Shown: piece after piece, positions 5,180 to 7,130 of the stretch | How positions within the stretch are numbered: the first letter of the stretch is position 1 | Layout of the letters: each line of letters starts with the position of its first letter | Origin: Caulobacter sp. | GTDB lineage: Bacteria > Pseudomonadota > Alphaproteobacteria > Caulobacterales > Caulobacteraceae | Length of the DNA stretch: 7,130 nucleotides | Direction of reading: 5' to 3' | Assembly: GCA_028291125.1 (NCBI GenBank) | Contig: JAQGIN010000291.1 | Span: 1-7,130 of the forward strand | The notes under the pieces: model-generated | Told to the model about the DNA's origin: nothing | The model's input: the letters and a program-made list of their open reading frames with translations, nothing else | Databases searched by the model: none | Position numbers and translations under genes: made by a program

Positions 5180-6787
5180 TCAGTGGGCATCCACCGGCGC
5201 CGGCCCCGTCAGCGGGGCGGGCCGGCAGAACGGGACCATGACCAGGGCGGCCAGGAACATCCAGGCCATCAGCTGGAACGACTCGTTGAAGGCCGAGGTC
5301 AGGGCCGAGCGGCCGACCACCTGGGCCAACTCGCCCTGGGCCATCAGCAGGGCCCTGGCTGGATCGGGGGTGACCGCCGCCAGCTGGCCCGCCAGGCCGG
5401 CGACGAAGTCGGGGGCGCCGCGGCCGGATTCCCCCAGGCTCTCGCCCAGCCGCGCCACGTGGATGCGGGTCTGGTCGCCCAGCCAGGTATTGACCACGGC
5501 GATGCCGATCGCCCCGCCCAGATTGCGCATCAGGTTGAACAGGCCCGAGGCGTAGCGCAGCTCGGTCATGGCGAAGCCCGACAGCGCCATGCCGACGCTG
5601 GGCACGATGCACAGCATGATGGCGAAGCCGCGCAGCAGCTGCGGGCCCAGCAGCTCGTAGAAGCCCCAGTCGGGCGTCAGGTGCGCCGTCCACCACAGGC
5701 TGGCGGCGAACAGGCCGAGGCCGACGGTGATCACATAGCGGGGGTCGGCGCTCTGCGACAGCCGGGCGGCGATCACCGTCGACAGGATCTGGGCGATGCC
5801 GGTGACGAATACCGTCGTGCCGATCTCCAGACTGTTGAAGCCGCGCACCCGGCCCAGATAGACCGGGATCAGATAGGTCGCCGAATAGAGGCCGAAACCG
5901 ATCACCAGGTTGAACACGCAGGCGAAGACGAAGGTCGGCTTGCGGAACGGCGTCAGCTTGACGATCGGCCCGGCCGAGCGGAACGAGCGCTCGAGAAACA
6001 GCAGGAAGGCGACGAAGGCCAGCCAGGCGGCCAGGGTGATGTTGGGGTCGCCGAACCAGTCGTGGCGCGGCCCCTCCTCCAACACGTATTCCAGCCCGCC
6101 CAGGGCCACGGCCATGGCCAGCAGGTGCGAATAGTCGATCTTGCCGAGCATCGAGAGGTTGGGCCGGTCGACGCGGATCACCGCGATGGCCAGCACCGTC
6201 ACCAGGATCCCGGGGACGATGTTGATGTAGAAGATCCAGCGCCAACCGACGATCTCGGTCAGCCAGCCCCCGACCGTGGGGCCCAGCGTCGGGGCCAGCA
6301 CCGAGACCATGCCGAGGATGGCCGGGATCATCGCCCGCTGCTTTCCGGTGAACATCGCAAAGCCCGTGGCGAACACCGTCGGCACCATGGCCCCGCCGAC
6401 GAAGCCCTGGATCACCCGAAACAGGATCATCGACTCGATGTCCCAGGCCAGGCCGCACAGGGCGCTGGAGAGGGTGAACAGGGCGGCCGACAGGGCGAAC
6501 AGCCAACGGGTCGATAAGGCCTGGGCCAGGAAGGCCGAGAACGGGATCATCACTAGCTCGGCCATCAGATAGCCGGTCTGCACCCAGCTGATCTCGTCGG
6601 GCCCGGCCGACAGCCCGGCCTGCACGCTGTTCAGCGAGGCGGCGACGATCTGGATGTCGATCAGGGCCATGAACTGGCCAAAGGCCATGATCCCGAAGAT
6701 CAGGAACTTGCGGGCGTCGGGCAGGGTCGACGGATCGATGACGGCCGGGGCGGCCCGAACGATCCGGGCGGTTGTCGCGTCGTCCAT
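5180..6787 (-). CDS. DHA2-family (EmrB/QacA-type) MFS drug:H+ antiporter
   Basis: A 535-residue inner-membrane exporter of the major facilitator superfamily with about 14 hydrophobic segments. It is expected to expel toxic or xenobiotic compounds in exchange for protons. TM1 carries D44 in ALIDIQIVAASL. R124-x-x-Q127-G128 gives the antiporter motif B. Motif C is clear at 164-175 (LAPTLGPTVGGW), followed by EIVGWRWIFYINI, a DHA2 hallmark. A late loop around residues 440-490 is polar, and the final TM ends at about 520. The ATG at 6787 is supported by AAGGG five bases upstream. No membrane-fusion (EmrA/HlyD) gene lies next to it in the window: downstream is the convergent DUF6958-like gene and upstream is a divergent TetR. 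It may therefore act alone or use a partner encoded elsewhere. The divergent TetR is its probable repressor. Confidence 0.95.
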   Translation of the reverse strand: MDDATTARIVRAAPAVIDPSTLPDARKFLIFGIMAFGQFMALIDIQIVAASLNSVQAGLSAGPDEISWVQTGYLMAELVMIPFSAFLAQALSTRWLFALSAALFTLSSALCGLAWDIESMILFRVIQGFVGGAMVPTVFATGFAMFTGKQRAMIPAILGMVSVLAPTLGPTVGGWLTEIVGWRWIFYINIVPGILVTVLAIAVIRVDRPNLSMLGKIDYSHLLAMAVALGGLEYVLEEGPRHDWFGDPNITLAAWLAFVAFLLFLERSFRSAGPIVKLTPFRKPTFVFACVFNLVIGFGLYSATYLIPVYLGRVRGFNSLEIGTTVFVTGIAQILSTVIAARLSQSADPRYVITVGLGLFAASLWWTAHLTPDWGFYELLGPQLLRGFAIMLCIVPSVGMALSGFAMTELRYASGLFNLMRNLGGAIGIAVVNTWLGDQTRIHVARLGESLGESGRGAPDFVAGLAGQLAAVTPDPARALLMAQGELAQVVGRSALTSAFNESFQLMAWMFLAALVMVPFCRPAPLTGPAPVDAH

Positions 6788-6816
6788 GCTCGCCCTTGCC
6801 CATCGTGATCGATAAT

Positions 6817-6835
6817 ATTATGTGTATCATATAAT
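6817..6835. promoter_or_regulatory. AT-rich imperfect palindrome, probable operator of the antiporter/TetR pair
   Basis: The 19-bp element ATTATGTGTATCATATAAT pairs at seven of nine positions around A6826 (ATTAT-TG and CA-ATAAT arms). It sits at the centre of a 25-bp AT-rich island (6811-6835, four G/C bases) in the 64-bp gap between the divergent antiporter and tetR genes. Size, symmetry and place fit a TetR-family operator. That the adjacent TetR binds it is inferred. Confidence 0.62.
6830..6835 (+). promoter_or_regulatory. Candidate -10 box for the second TetR
   Basis: TATAAT is a perfect consensus hexamer ending 16 bp before the tetR ATG, which would give a very short leader. It overlaps the right arm of the proposed operator. 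I see no matching -35 at normal spacing, so the assignment is tentative. On the minus strand CATAAT (6822-6817) is a possible -10 for the antiporter, with TTGCGG (6847-6842) 19 bp upstream. Confidence 0.42.
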
Positions 6836-6851
6836 CCGGAACCGCAAGGCC

Positions 6852-7130
6852 ATGCGCTACGACGCCGAGCACAAGTCCAAGACCCGCGAGCGGGTGCTGA
6901 TCGAAACCGCCAAGGCGATCCGCGCCGACGGGCCGCACCGCGTCGCCGTGGCCGGGGTGATGGCCAAGGCCGGCCTGACCCACGGCGGCTTCTACGCCCA
7001 CTTCAAGTCGCGCGACGATCTGATCACCGCCGGCGTCGGGCAGATGTTCAAGGAAGGCCAGGTTCGCCTGGCGCGCGCCGTCGAGGGCCGCGGCCCGCGC
7101 GACGGCCTGATCGCCTATGTCGACTTCTAC
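6852..7130 (+). CDS. TetR/AcrR-family regulator (3' end missing)
   Basis: The first 93 codons of a TetR-type regulator; the frame is open to the window edge. The TetR_N domain is recognised from KTRERVLIETAKAIRADGP (10-28), the helix-turn-helix VAVAGVMAKAGLTHGGFYAH (32-51) and FKSRDDLITAGV after it. The LTHGGFYAHF form of the recognition helix is common among regulators of efflux and aldehyde or quinone stress genes, but the ligand cannot be told from this part. The start at 6852 is preceded closely by AAGG (6846-6849, two bases of spacing), so initiation may be weak. It is divergent from the antiporter across an AT-rich palindrome and most likely represses both genes. The ligand-binding domain is outside the window. 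Confidence 0.93.
   Translation, partial: MRYDAEHKSKTRERVLIETAKAIRADGPHRVAVAGVMAKAGLTHGGFYAHFKSRDDLITAGVGQMFKEGQVRLARAVEGRGPRDGLIAYVDFY

Noticed and set aside
5199..5226. GC-rich hairpin (GCCCCG-TCAG-CGGGGC, with further pairing across a bulge) near the end of the antiporter gene, considered as terminator of the GFA operon
   Set aside because: It lies inside the antiporter coding sequence and has no T run on either strand; such pairings are common at this base composition.
4763..6517. Long open frame on the plus strand (584 codons) across the DUF6958-like gene and the antiporter
   Set aside because: The translation is low-complexity (rich in Gln, Gly, Arg, Asp, His) with no fold or motif, as expected of an antisense frame in GC-rich DNA; the opposite strand encodes a clear transporter.
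5028..7001. Long open frame on the minus strand (657 codons) overlapping the antiporter in another frame
   Set aside because: The protein is Arg/Gly/Pro/Ala-rich without motifs, and it runs through both the AT-rich operator and the start of the second TetR.

Overview
The window is GC-rich, tightly packed DNA with the codon use of an alphaproteobacterium. A family such as Caulobacteraceae (Caulobacter or Phenylobacterium type) is my best guess. It rests on base composition, the gene families present and GANTC sites in one promoter; no marker gene is present to settle it. There are eight protein-coding genes, two of them cut by the window edges. I see no RNA gene, insertion sequence, CRISPR array or attachment site.

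Layout, left to right: (1) the C-terminal 339 residues of a family PL10 pectate lyase (+); (2) a soluble PAPS-dependent sulfotransferase (-), whose stop codon interlocks with that of the lyase in a shared CTAG; (3) a secreted PafA/SpAP-type alkaline phosphatase (+), divergent from the sulfotransferase across a 126-bp gap that holds a perfect 14-bp palindrome and a small GNRA-type hairpin; (4) a TetR repressor with an AefR-like C-terminal domain (-), ending 9 bp from the phosphatase; (5-6) a two-gene operon (+) encoding a GFA-fold zinc protein and a 100-residue DUF6958-like protein, joined by an ATGA stop/start overlap; (7) a 14-TM DHA2-type drug/H+ antiporter (-); (8) the first 93 codons of a second TetR regulator (+), divergent from the antiporter.

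The clearest logic is two TetR modules, each sharing a divergent promoter region with its probable target. In the first, a perfect 7-1-7 inverted repeat overlaps the -10 and fills most of the 17-bp spacer of a near-consensus promoter reading into tetR, and it also lies upstream of the GFA operon. Two GANTC methylation sites flank it. In the second, a short AT-rich island between the antiporter and the second TetR contains a 19-bp imperfect palindrome and a TATAAT box, as expected of an efflux pump controlled by its neighbour. The lyase and phosphatase point to scavenging of plant polysaccharide and organic phosphate. A functional link between them and the sulfotransferase is only inferred.

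Genes are almost fully contiguous. The only non-coding stretches are the three divergent gaps (126, 78 and 64 bp) and convergent gaps of 11 bp or less, so no gene-free stretch exceeds 300 bp. I found no strong case for a wholly new system. The regulatory sites and the GFA/DUF6958 pair are the parts most worth following.
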